DNA from: Arctic95D-9 sp035967665
GTDB taxonomy: Bacteria; Verrucomicrobiota; Verrucomicrobiia; Verrucomicrobiales; DEV007
DNA length: 64,000 nt
Direction of reading: 5' to 3'
Assembly (NCBI GenBank): GCA_035967665.1
Contig: JAYWLB010000043.1
Location: forward strand, 1-64,000
Below are positions 56,614 through 64,000 of this stretch, in pieces. The translations under genes and the position numbers were made by a program. Below the pieces are notes generated by a model. That model saw only the letters and a program-made list of their open reading frames with translations, made no database searches and was not told the DNA's origin. Within the stretch, counting starts at the first letter, position 1. Each line of letters opens with the position of its first letter.

Positions 56614-58605
56614 ATGAATTCGACTTCTCTATCAACAACTCCTGTTATGTCTCCGGCCGCTCGAACAGAGCCCTGGGATATGGTTGAAGTGCCGCCGCTC
56701 CTCGATTTCAAGGATTTGGCCAGCATCATTAAGCGACGGTTCTGGTGGCTTGTTGCCATCCCGTTTGTTTGTGTTGTCCTCACAATTGTGTATCTCGTCA
56801 CAATTGCGGTGCCTCTCTATTCGAGTTCCGCGCTGATCTACGTCGATCCCAAGTTTGAGAAAACGTTGCAGATCGAAAACATTCAGGCCTCGTCTTCGGA
56901 TCTGGATTCTCTGAATTCCCTCGAGAAAGCGATCACTTCGGATTCAATGATCGTGCGGGTCGTGAATAAGCTGAATCTCCGGGACGAGCCTGACTTTATG
57001 CCCAAGTCGCTCCGTAAAAGGATTGCAGAGGGGAAAACTGTTTCGGATTCACGGCTTCTCTCCTCGATTCGGGACAAGCGCGTCAGTGCTTCATTGATCC
57101 GGCCGACCCGTCTCCTTAAGTTAACCGTTCTGGATCCCAGTCCGGAGCGTGCAAAACTGATCGCCGAAACTTTTGTGTCGGAGTTTGAGCTCTTTCTCGC
57201 CGAGCAAAAGCGCAGCGAGGCCGGAATTTCTGAAAAAGGGCTCAGGCTTCAAGCGGAAGAGGCATATGAGCGGGCCCTCGAGTCGGAGAAGCAGCTCGAA
57301 GATTTCAGAAGTGCCAATCCCGAGTTCACCGTAGAGCAGGATCACGAACTCTTTGCGGAACGCCTCAGTAAAGTGGGACAGGATCTCAATTCAGCGACGG
57401 CGAGAGTTCTCGATTTGAAAAGCCGTGTCGGAACTCTCGCGTCGATTGATCCCGCGCTCGAGCCCGTTCGGGTCATCGAGGCCGGTGGGTTCTCCGGGTT
57501 GAAGCAGGTTTCCGATGTAATGGCACAACGCACAACAGCGAACTCGAACTTCGCGATCGCAAAATCAAAATTTACCGAGTCGCATCCGAATTACACCCAG
57601 GCAAAGCTTCAAGTTGAGAATGCAGAGGAGGAGCTAAAGAATCTCGCAACGGAACTGAAAGCGGCTCTCGATTCCTCACTCGATGCTGCTGAGTATAACG
57701 AGAAATTGCTCAAGGCGGAGGTGAGTGAGTTGCAGGGAGTGCTTTCTAAAGTGAAATCAGCGAGTTCCAAATTCCGTGCGATTCAGCAGAAGGTGGAGAC
57801 GGAGTGGCTCGTTCATCAGAATCTCCAGGCGAGGATAGGGGAAACATCGCTCTCCACCGAAAAGTCGTCTGCCATCACCACGGTGATGTCGGCTCCGATT
57901 GTCCCTCACAAACCAGCTAAACCCGGTAAAACCATCTCGGTTCTCATTGCGGGCGTTCTCGGGTCATTTCTCAGTGTCGGACTCGTTGGTATTGACCTGC
58001 TGAGAGGACGGCCGTATGTCGACGGGCGTCAGGCCGAAGAGTATCTCAATGTGAAGACAATCGCACGGATTCCCGCTCCCGGCGTGGGGTCGGAGAATGA
58101 TCAGCAACTCATGAGCGAACTTTCCAAAGTATTCTACTCCCCCGAACACCGGCAGGCGAGATTTGTGCATGTCTCATCCGTGTCTGAATGTGAGGAAGGA
58201 CTGAGAACCTCGGCATGCCTCGCGGCGGTCTCGGCACGGCACGGTTGCAGCACGCTCCTTATTTCAGTCCTCGCTGGAACCAACTCAAACGAGCTTGTTT
58301 CTTTTGTTCCCCGGGAATCGAGTACCGAAAATCTTTTCACCCTGACACTGACAGCAGATTTCCTTGTTGCGCCGAACAGTGCCTGGCAGCTCATCGGTCC
58401 ACATTGTCAGAATTTTGAACGTATCGTCATTGAAAGCACTGCGGTGAAGCAGGATTCCCAGGTGCCTGCGGTTTTGACTTCGTTTGCTGATTCGAATCTG
58501 CTCATCGTCTCTACAGAGCGCGATACGAGGAAGGAAACCAACCACGTTGTGACAAGGCTTGCCGGCTGTGCCCGTGCCCCGCTTTCCTTGATCATGCAGG
58601 GCTGA
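56614..58605 (+). CDS. Wzz/GumC-type chain-length protein with degenerate tyrosine-kinase-like tail
   Basis: 663-residue inner-membrane polysaccharide co-polymerase. The Wzz domain begins near 31 (DFKDLASIIKRRFWWLVAIP, helix to about 70). A long coiled-coil body spans about 190-400, with the second helix near 440-460 (HKPAKPGKTISVLIAGVLGS). From about 510 the C-terminus follows the fold of a BY-kinase (RFVHVSSVSECEEGLRTSAC, LLISVL, NFERIVIES). The Walker A sequence is replaced (SECEEGLRT) and no Tyr cluster ends the chain, so it is probably a pseudokinase. It heads the rightward exopolysaccharide operon. Confidence 0.88.
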   Translation: MNSTSLSTTPVMSPAARTEPWDMVEVPPLLDFKDLASIIKRRFWWLVAIPFVCVVLTIVYLVTIAVPLYSSSALIYVDPKFEKTLQIENIQASSSDLDSLNSLEKAITSDSMIVRVVNKLNLRDEPDFMPKSLRKRIAEGKTVSDSRLLSSIRDKRVSASLIRPTRLLKLTVLDPSPERAKLIAETFVSEFELFLAEQKRSEAGISEKGLRLQAEEAYERALESEKQLEDFRSANPEFTVEQDHELFAERLSKVGQDLNSATARVLDLKSRVGTLASIDPALEPVRVIEAGGFSGLKQVSDVMAQRTTANSNFAIAKSKFTESHPNYTQAKLQVENAEEELKNLATELKAALDSSLDAAEYNEKLLKAEVSELQGVLSKVKSASSKFRAIQQKVETEWLVHQNLQARIGETSLSTEKSSAITTVMSAPIVPHKPAKPGKTISVLIAGVLGSFLSVGLVGIDLLRGRPYVDGRQAEEYLNVKTIARIPAPGVGSENDQQLMSELSKVFYSPEHRQARFVHVSSVSECEEGLRTSACLAAVSARHGCSTLLISVLAGTNSNELVSFVPRESSTENLFTLTLTADFLVAPNSAWQLIGPHCQNFERIVIESTAVKQDSQVPAVLTSFADSNLLIVSTERDTRKETNHVVTRLAGCARAPLSLIMQG

Positions 58606-58625
58606 AAATCGCCAGATCCGGTTCC

Positions 58626-59963
58626 ATGAATTCCGTAAAATCAGAGGGCATGCCCGTCACGGTTGACGGGAAGTTCAAACTTCCTCCGCTTTTCCAGAGG
58701 CTCTTTCGTGTCTTTCTTCCCCCGGGGATTCGGCTTTCGGGGGCGGCGGTGCAGTTCCTGAGCACAGTGCTTATTGCGCGATTTCTCGGGGATGAGGGGA
58801 GTTCCACTTTCTTTTTCTGGTCTGCGGTTCTCACTTCCTTCGCGATCGTGGCAACCTTCGGTCTCGAGCATCTTGTCCTGAGAAATGTTCCACGGCTCAA
58901 GGCTGCAGGGGAGCCTGATAAACTGATTAGCTATCTCTCAACGATCCGGGGAATCTCACTTGTTCTTTCTCTGGTGATCGGTATCGGCCTGATTCTATAC
59001 GCCTATGTGAAAGGAGGGGCGGATGGGATTCAATTTCATGTCTGGTATTTTCTCCTTCCTCTCACCCTCGGGGCGATGGCGATGTGTGTCGTCAACGGGG
59101 AGGCGCTCAAGGGACTTTCCAAGCCGGCGTCAGGAGTATTCTTCGGGCATTTTGTTCCGGTTAGTCTTTTTTGCTTCCTGATCGTTATCAATCTCACGCA
59201 CCTCAGTTCACCTCTTCTCCTGACCATCTATGCGGGCGCTTACGTGACGGCTGTTGCTGTGGTGCGCTTTGGGCCGACGCACCTCGTCAGGGGGCGCATT
59301 TTTTCGGTGCCCGACTGGAACACTTCACGTCCCACTCTTGCGGAAGGCTTTCCGATCTTTTCATCAAATGCTCTCGGTGCTCTCTGCTATGTGATCCCTC
59401 TCGCCGTTCTGGAATTTTCACGTTCACCGGAAGAGATTTCCCATCTGACCACTTCTTTCCGCGTCAGTATTCTTCTCTCAGTTCTTGCTACGGCCATACA
59501 CGGCGTTTTTGCCCCCCAACTCTCCTGTGCAGCGGATGCGAAAGGGGACCTTAAAGGGGTTTTTAAGGTTTATGCCAAATCGACCTATTTCACCTTCGGG
59601 ATTCTCCTTGTTCCTGCAATGATTGGGATTCTCTTTCCGGAATGGGTGATGTCAGTCTTCGGGGATGATTTTCGTGAGGGCGCAGTAACGCTTCGATGGC
59701 TCCTTATCAGCAGTCTCGTTTCCATGTTTATCGGCCCGGTCCATCAGCTTCTGGTCATGACGGGAAATACACGCTTTCTGGCGGTGTCAGGGGTTTTTAA
59801 ACTCCTCCTAACCGTTGCAATTTCGATGCTCTTAATTCCGATTTACGGAGGAATCGGTATGGCCATAGCGATCATGTCGAGCTACCTTCTGGAAGAGGTG
59901 GTTGGAATCGTATGGGTGTTTGTTAGTTTGTCCCGGGAAACCAAAACAATTGAGAAAAATTGA
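58626..59963 (+). CDS. Oligosaccharide flippase (Wzx/MATE-like)
   Basis: Polytopic membrane protein of 445 aa with about twelve to fourteen helices, of the polysaccharide-export MOP superfamily. It starts the membrane part with LPPGIRLSGAAVQFLSTVLI and continues with ARFLGDEGSSTFFFWSAVL. It would flip the undecaprenyl-linked repeat unit to the periplasmic face. It follows the Wzz gene by 20 bp and overlaps the next gene by four bases. The N-terminal 20 residues are hydrophilic. Confidence 0.88.
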   Translation: MNSVKSEGMPVTVDGKFKLPPLFQRLFRVFLPPGIRLSGAAVQFLSTVLIARFLGDEGSSTFFFWSAVLTSFAIVATFGLEHLVLRNVPRLKAAGEPDKLISYLSTIRGISLVLSLVIGIGLILYAYVKGGADGIQFHVWYFLLPLTLGAMAMCVVNGEALKGLSKPASGVFFGHFVPVSLFCFLIVINLTHLSSPLLLTIYAGAYVTAVAVVRFGPTHLVRGRIFSVPDWNTSRPTLAEGFPIFSSNALGALCYVIPLAVLEFSRSPEEISHLTTSFRVSILLSVLATAIHGVFAPQLSCAADAKGDLKGVFKVYAKSTYFTFGILLVPAMIGILFPEWVMSVFGDDFREGAVTLRWLLISSLVSMFIGPVHQLLVMTGNTRFLAVSGVFKLLLTVAISMLLIPIYGGIGMAIAIMSSYLLEEVVGIVWVFVSLSRETKTIEKN

Positions 59964-61279
59964 GTTCTCGACGGCATCAACGCAGCGGTGGCCCGGGCCT
60001 TCTGCTGAATCTCCCCTGGTGGTACCGGCCCTCCCTGTTCCTCCTTGGCGTTTCGCTTCCCGCTCTTTTGCTGTTCGCAAATGCAGACAGTACCCTGTCG
60101 CTCTCGTCTGCTCAGCTTTTTTACGGAAGTCGTGATACCGTGCTGGGGATTCTGGCGATACTTGTTCTCGCGGCGGGAGCGCTCTTAGGGGAGACCGGGG
60201 TATTTTCCCGCTTTGTTCCCGGCCACTGGATGAAATCAGGGAATCAGCTTGTCGCGGGGACACAGTTTCACGGTCGAATCAGCGAGGCTTTTCTAACCAA
60301 GAAATTTGATAACATCCTTCTGGCTGTCTTTCTCGTTTCCCATCTGATCTTCTTTCGAGGCTTCTTTCTCAATCCCGGAATGGCGATGAGCGTTCTCGGA
60401 GGTGATGTCGAGCTGAAGCATACCTTCAAGACTATCCCGGGGGTGACGACCTGGACTCAGGTTTCACTGGTTCTCGCGGCTTTGCGCGGGCTTCGCTGGG
60501 GTGGGGTTCTTCCGGGAAAGGTGAAGTTGATCTCCGTGTTTCACCTCGTTTTCTTCGGGACTCTCTTCATCCGCGCAATGCTCTGGTCGGAACGACTTGC
60601 GCTCATTGAGGGCGTGGTTCCTTTCTTCCTGTGCGCGTTGCCGAAGGTGATCCGACTGACCGGGCCGTGGATGCGGACTCTCATGAAGTTCTTCCCTCTC
60701 ATTGTTCCTGTACTTCTGTTAGTTGTTTTTACTGTCTTCGAATATTTCCGGTCGTGGCAGTATTATGGCGCTCAGCACGGGAGTTTGTTTCAGTTCGGTT
60801 GGTTGAGGCTTTTTACCTATTACTTTGAGGCGATGAACACCGGTTCAGCCACTCTCGGCGTCTCGGGCTTTTACGACGGATTGACCTTTCCTATTTCAGA
60901 GGACGAATATGAGTACATTTACAAAGGGCTGTATCTGGCGAGCCTCGATGTCGAGTTCAACAATCCTTCCGGAATCTGGTATCTGGCGACCTACACGGGG
61001 AATGTTCTTTTCTTTCCCCTGCTGGCCGCATTGGGAGCGTTCTACGGGGTGGTCTGGAAGGCCTTTCGGGAAGGTCGTATTTTCGGGCTGTTTTTCCCGA
61101 TCAACTTTCTCGGGCTCATGGAGATCATTCGTATTCACTACTGGTTCGGAACGAACAGGGTCGTGCCCTCGACAATCGTGATATGCCTCCTCGTCGTCTG
61201 GGCTGTCTTTCTGCCCCGTCGATTGAGATTCCGTTCCAGGCCCTCACTTGATCCAACTTCAGTGCACCCTGTCCAATGA
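59960..61279 (+). CDS. O-antigen polymerase-like (Wzy-type) membrane protein
   Basis: 439-residue protein with about ten to eleven membrane helices. Sequence motifs are weak, as usual for Wzy polymerases, but the position between flippase and glycosyltransferase and a large periplasmic loop near residues 270-340 (YYGAQHGSLFQFGWLRLFTY, FPISEDEYEYIYKGLY) support this role: polymerising the repeat unit. The start is a TTG that overlaps the flippase stop (TTGA). No better start was found before the first helix. An uncharacterised EpsG-like protein is the alternative. Confidence 0.72.
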   Translation: MSSRRHQRSGGPGLLLNLPWWYRPSLFLLGVSLPALLLFANADSTLSLSSAQLFYGSRDTVLGILAILVLAAGALLGETGVFSRFVPGHWMKSGNQLVAGTQFHGRISEAFLTKKFDNILLAVFLVSHLIFFRGFFLNPGMAMSVLGGDVELKHTFKTIPGVTTWTQVSLVLAALRGLRWGGVLPGKVKLISVFHLVFFGTLFIRAMLWSERLALIEGVVPFFLCALPKVIRLTGPWMRTLMKFFPLIVPVLLLVVFTVFEYFRSWQYYGAQHGSLFQFGWLRLFTYYFEAMNTGSATLGVSGFYDGLTFPISEDEYEYIYKGLYLASLDVEFNNPSGIWYLATYTGNVLFFPLLAALGAFYGVVWKAFREGRIFGLFFPINFLGLMEIIRIHYWFGTNRVVPSTIVICLLVVWAVFLPRRLRFRSRPSLDPTSVHPVQ

Positions 61280-62337
61280 GCCGTCCTGTTACTCTGAATG
61301 CCCGGTTTCGCCACCGTCCCGTCACCGGAGTGGAACGCTTCGCAATCGAAGTGGTGAAACGCCTACCTGCGAAAACGGGGGCGGAAGTCGTAGAGGTCGA
61401 ACCATCGGCACCTTTGGCAGGGCTGCGAGGCCATGCCTGGGAGCAGTGGGTTCTTTCACGGAAAATTGAAACGGGATCAACCTTGTTCTCTCCCTGCAAT
61501 ACAGGGCCGCTCAGTGTCAAAAATCAGCTCGTTGTGATTCATGATGCCGCCGTATGGGACCATCCTGAGGCTTTCAGTCGTCAGTTTGGAACACTCTACC
61601 GACAGCTCCTGCCGGCGCTCGCGAAACGCGTTGCCGCGGTGGGAACGGTGTCGGAATTCTCGCGTGAACGTCTTTCCCGCTATCTGGGGATCTCGGGGGA
61701 GCGGATTCATGTCCTTGGGAATGCCGCCTCATCTGCATTTCAGCCTCCGGTCCAACCGAAGGTTGCCACTTTTCCGACTATTCTCTGCGTGGGGTCGCTC
61801 GACCCGAGAAAGAACTTCAACCGGCTCGTGGATGCCTGGATTCACTTGTCTGAATCCGGAAAACTGCCGGAGAATGCCCGACTCAATATTATCGGCTCTG
61901 CAAAGCCGACGAATTTTTCCGGTTTCGAAGCAAAAGACTTTCCGGGAATCTCCTGGTTGGGCCGGGTCAGTGATGATGAGTTGATCGAGCACTACCAAAG
62001 CGCGACGGCTTTCGTATTTCCGAGTTTTTACGAGGGGTTTGGTCTTCCACCTCTCGAAGCGATGGCCTGTGGATGCCCTCTTCTGCTCTCAAATGCTGCA
62101 AGCCTTCCCGAAGTGGGGGGAGTTGAGTTCAACGGGAAAACCGGGGATGATACAGAAGGTGCGGTGTTCTACTTTGATCCATTGAGTATCAATGAAATAG
62201 CGGGTTCTCTCGTTCGTATTCTTGAAATGGCTCCGTCTCACGTCCGTCAAATGAGTCAAAACGCGATAGCTCATGCATCCGGCTTCTCCTGGGATGGAGT
62301 CGCTGAGAGAACGGCTGCCGCTCTACCGGATTCCTGA
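61276..62337 (+). CDS. Glycosyltransferase family 4 protein (second)
   Basis: 353-residue GT-B glycosyltransferase, last gene of the rightward operon, overlapping the polymerase gene by ATGA. The N-terminus has RHRPVTGVERFAIEVVKRLP. The middle has LVVIHDAAVWDHPEAFSRQF and LCVGSLDPRKNFNRLVDAW. The donor site is SATAFVFPSFYEGFGLPPLE then AMACGCPLLLSNAASLPEV with the paired Glu residues. It is similar to mannosyl- and rhamnosyl-transferases of the WbaZ type. Sugar and linkage are not predictable. Confidence 0.92.
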   Translation: MSRPVTLNARFRHRPVTGVERFAIEVVKRLPAKTGAEVVEVEPSAPLAGLRGHAWEQWVLSRKIETGSTLFSPCNTGPLSVKNQLVVIHDAAVWDHPEAFSRQFGTLYRQLLPALAKRVAAVGTVSEFSRERLSRYLGISGERIHVLGNAASSAFQPPVQPKVATFPTILCVGSLDPRKNFNRLVDAWIHLSESGKLPENARLNIIGSAKPTNFSGFEAKDFPGISWLGRVSDDELIEHYQSATAFVFPSFYEGFGLPPLEAMACGCPLLLSNAASLPEVGGVEFNGKTGDDTEGAVFYFDPLSINEIAGSLVRILEMAPSHVRQMSQNAIAHASGFSWDGVAERTAAALPDS

Positions 62338-62737
62338 GTGGAGATTCACGGTGAAATCGGGAAGGTTGCGTTGCTGTGGCTGAGCAAAGTCTGCACATTC
62401 GGTCACAGGATTGTTCCTCATTCTTCAGTTGAATCATAAAGCACTCCGATTCAGGCACCGGGGTGGGGTGCTATCAGCCTGAATGAATAGCAGGATCGAT
62501 GTCCGCTGAATGATGCGCCCGTCTATTGAACCCTGAAATCCGCTACATCGAGTAAAGGGTCCGTGGTAATCCCTGCAGGTTATAGAGGATCGAAGGGTTG
62601 GGCATCCTTTATAACGGGGCGGCTACCGATCACTCAGAAGCTCGCCGGTATTCTCCAGGCCGGGGAAGTTATGCCGATTCTCGAAGCTGTCGTTTTGCGG
62701 GAGATTCAGTTTCTATAGGGTCCTGGCGGTGTATACC

Positions 62738-62755
62738 CCCCCTTGAGTAAGGGGG
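62738..62755. promoter_or_regulatory. CCCCCTT-GAGT-AAGGGGG inverted repeat
   Basis: Perfect 7-bp arms with a 4-base centre, within a slightly longer C-run/G-run pairing flanked by TATA-like bases. It may be an operator or a hairpin terminator for the exopolysaccharide operon 400 bp upstream. No T-run follows. Confidence 0.45.
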
Positions 62756-62991
62756 TGATAAACTGAACATGTTTCTATAGCTGAGGAAATTCGGTTTTGG
62801 CTTAGTTGTGAAGGGTGGATGGCTCAATCGGGGTGTATGTCTTTGTTCTTTTTGTGTCTGATTCGGATAAGTAATATCTAGTTAATTAGTTAATATAAGT
62901 TAAGTAATTGAAGGGTGCTTGCGGGATTTCCGGTTGACTCGGAATTTTGAGGTTTGAAAGAAATTTCCTGTGTTTGTGTTAGCTAGGCAGA

Positions 62992-63084
62992 ATGCAATGT
63001 CTGTCGTCATTTCGTAACTGGTGTCTCTTGATACCGGTGCTCCTGTCCTTCTTCGTGCTTTTTGGTGGTTGTCAAGATGTGTAA
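62992..63084 (+). CDS. Possible 30-residue lipoprotein leader peptide or relic
   Basis: A short frame encodes a positively charged start, a hydrophobic core and a lipobox (LIPVLLSFFVLFGGC), followed only by QDV and a stop. This is a complete lipoprotein signal peptide with three residues after the Cys. It could be a lipopeptide, an entericidin-like small lipoprotein, or the remains of a decayed lipoprotein gene. A weak AGG lies upstream. Chance cannot be excluded. Confidence 0.35.
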   Translation: MQCLSSFRNWCLLIPVLLSFFVLFGGCQDV

Positions 63085-63520
63085 TGATCTGGTAATTAGC
63101 TGGTTATGAGATTTGTTTACGGTCGGATGGGATCATTTTTCCGGGAGCGAAAGTGATTCTGATTACCGGTTTTCACCCCTGGATACGGCGATTCTGAATC
63201 GGGGAAACAAAAATGTAACCTGAGTGCTTTTTTCGTTCAAATCCCTTTGTTGAGAGCTGTTTATAGAGACGGGTTCTACCGAATTTTACTAGGTATTTTT
63301 GATTTTAGTAAAAAACAGGATGACTTTTTTTATGAACGGGGCTCAATTACCTAATGAAATCAGTTGACGGGTTTTTCCGTCGGTTGGTGGATACATAACG
63401 AAACACACAGGATTCGATTTTTCGCTATTACGGCTCCGCCCATTTCTCCCCGGGAACGAGTAGTGAAAACAGATCGATATAGTCGGATACCTGTCATCTG
63501 AATTTTTTCTCGAAACACTC

Positions 63521-64000
63521 ATGAAACGTACTACGTCCTCACGTCGTAAACGCTGGTTTTTTGCCCGCTCAATGGCTCGCGCCTATCAGGAATGGCTGGA
63601 ACGCCGCACTCGATCCGGTAAGAAGCCTGCGAGGAAAGCCACGCAACGTCCGCTATTTGCCGAGGCACTTGAGCCGAGAGTTCTCTTTTCGGGCACACCT
63701 GTGCCGGTGGAGGAAATGGAGACAGGTCAGGAAGATCAGGCTGCGGCGATGGCGCAGACCGCTGAGCTGCTGGATTCGAGTATTGATGGTATTGAAGAGT
63801 TCTCATTCGATGAGAATGAGGATATCAACTTCACGGAAGCTGATTTGGAGCGTTTAGCGAGTGAGGCCGCTTCACGTTGGGAAGCCTCCGGTCTGACTGA
63901 GGAACAGATCGCAGCGCTTGAGGAAATTAATTATGTGGTGACAGATTTAGAGGGTTCTGCGCTTGCCTATGCAGAGGGAAGTTCGATCTACATCGACAAC
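63521..64000 (+). CDS. LEPR-XLL surface protein, N-terminal part (runs off the window)
   Basis: The frame opens at an ATG and stays open for 160 codons to the window edge. The basic N-terminus (KRTTSSRRKRWFFARSMARA) leads to RPLFAEALEPRVLFSG, the LEPR-XLL motif found at the start of very large exported repeat proteins of Planctomycetota and Verrucomicrobiota. An acidic stretch follows, then YVVTDLEGSALAYAEG and SSIYIDN, which resembles the domain following the motif in such proteins. The rest, often thousands of residues with cadherin or haemolysin-type repeats, lies outside. It is expected to be a cell-surface or matrix adhesin. Confidence 0.85.
   Translation, partial: MKRTTSSRRKRWFFARSMARAYQEWLERRTRSGKKPARKATQRPLFAEALEPRVLFSGTPVPVEEMETGQEDQAAAMAQTAELLDSSIDGIEEFSFDENEDINFTEADLERLASEAASRWEASGLTEEQIAALEEINYVVTDLEGSALAYAEGSSIYIDN

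Larger units (their letters stand above)
62338..63520. other. Gene-poor 1.2-kb stretch
   Basis: Apart from one 30-codon lipobox mini-frame and one strong inverted repeat (listed separately) I see no credible gene. The part around 62870-62920 is AT-rich with repeated TTAA/TTAATTAG words, and 63225-63345 is T-rich. GACGG-TTTTT-type hairpins occur near 63365-63385. Promoter and long leader of the LEPR-XLL protein gene probably lie here. No tRNA, riboswitch or known sRNA was recognised. Confidence 0.5.

Noticed and set aside
62338..63520. Hidden tRNA or c-di-GMP riboswitch in the gene-poor stretch
   Set aside because: No cloverleaf, no CCA-type end and no conserved GEMM loop sequence could be recognised by eye.

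Overview
The window reads as a chromosomal segment of a PVC-group bacterium, most likely a marine-type Verrucomicrobiota. The signs are three secreted sulfatases, a PSD1-type (DUF1549/DUF1553) cytochrome next to a Tat-exported DUF1501 protein, a DUF5069 protein, and an LEPR-XLL surface protein at the right edge. GC content is moderate to high. Shine-Dalgarno sequences are weak or absent before many genes, and many genes are coupled by ATGA overlaps. No rRNA, tRNA, transposase or CRISPR array was seen.

Layout. (1) 0-10.8 kb: a sulfatase, a double-domain nucleoside hydrolase, an ACR3/ArsR arsenite operon, a DUF1080 protein, an FMN-dependent alpha-hydroxyacid oxidase, an AraC regulator, a hemerythrin-like protein and two small redox genes. 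(2) 11-14.3 kb: an ECF42-type sigma factor with its usual retinue of small proteins (VOC, DUF1428, YCII/DGPF, VOC), one of them a VOC gene broken by an internal deletion. (3) 14.3-15.8 kb: a second ArsR-type regulator under a perfect 30-bp palindrome, with a Cys-tailed DUF6428 protein and a DUF5069 protein. (4) 15.9-20.2 kb: an RND efflux pair, followed by a second internally deleted VOC relic. (5) 20.4-27.5 kb: two more sulfatases (one with EF-hands), an SDR, an SRPBCC-GyrI fusion and metG. (6) 27.6-31.7 kb: a YdbH-like AsmA-family protein with a lipoprotein that looks like a YnbE-YdbL fusion, a likely intermembrane lipid-transfer bridge. (7) 31.7-40.1 kb: a YARHG protease, an IclR/PSD1/DUF1501 operon and a membrane protein. 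(8) 40.2-52.9 kb: a nitrilase-family gene, a giant hybrid megasynthase (FkbH-ACP-KS-AT-ACP-aminotransferase, then C-A-PCP-TE) and an Sfp-type PPTase. (9) 52.8-62.3 kb: an exopolysaccharide locus (GH99-like hydrolase, GT4, sugar-phosphate transferase; divergently Wzz, Wzx, Wzy-like, GT4). (10) 62.3-64 kb: a 1.2-kb gene-poor stretch, then the start of the LEPR-XLL protein.

The most striking observation is in region 8. The PKS-aminotransferase frame ends a few codons after a dnaX-type slippery heptamer (A_AAA_AAG in the correct phase), followed after 4 nt by a 7-bp GC-rich hairpin. The -1 frame is open there and encodes the otherwise missing N-terminus of the NRPS condensation domain, which has no usable start codon of its own. 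A programmed -1 frameshift would yield one protein of about 3665 residues. A sequencing or assembly indel in the A-run is the main alternative. Read as an assembly line, the system should load a glyceryl unit, add one malonyl unit, transaminate the beta-ketone, couple one amino acid and release a small beta-amino-acid dipeptide.
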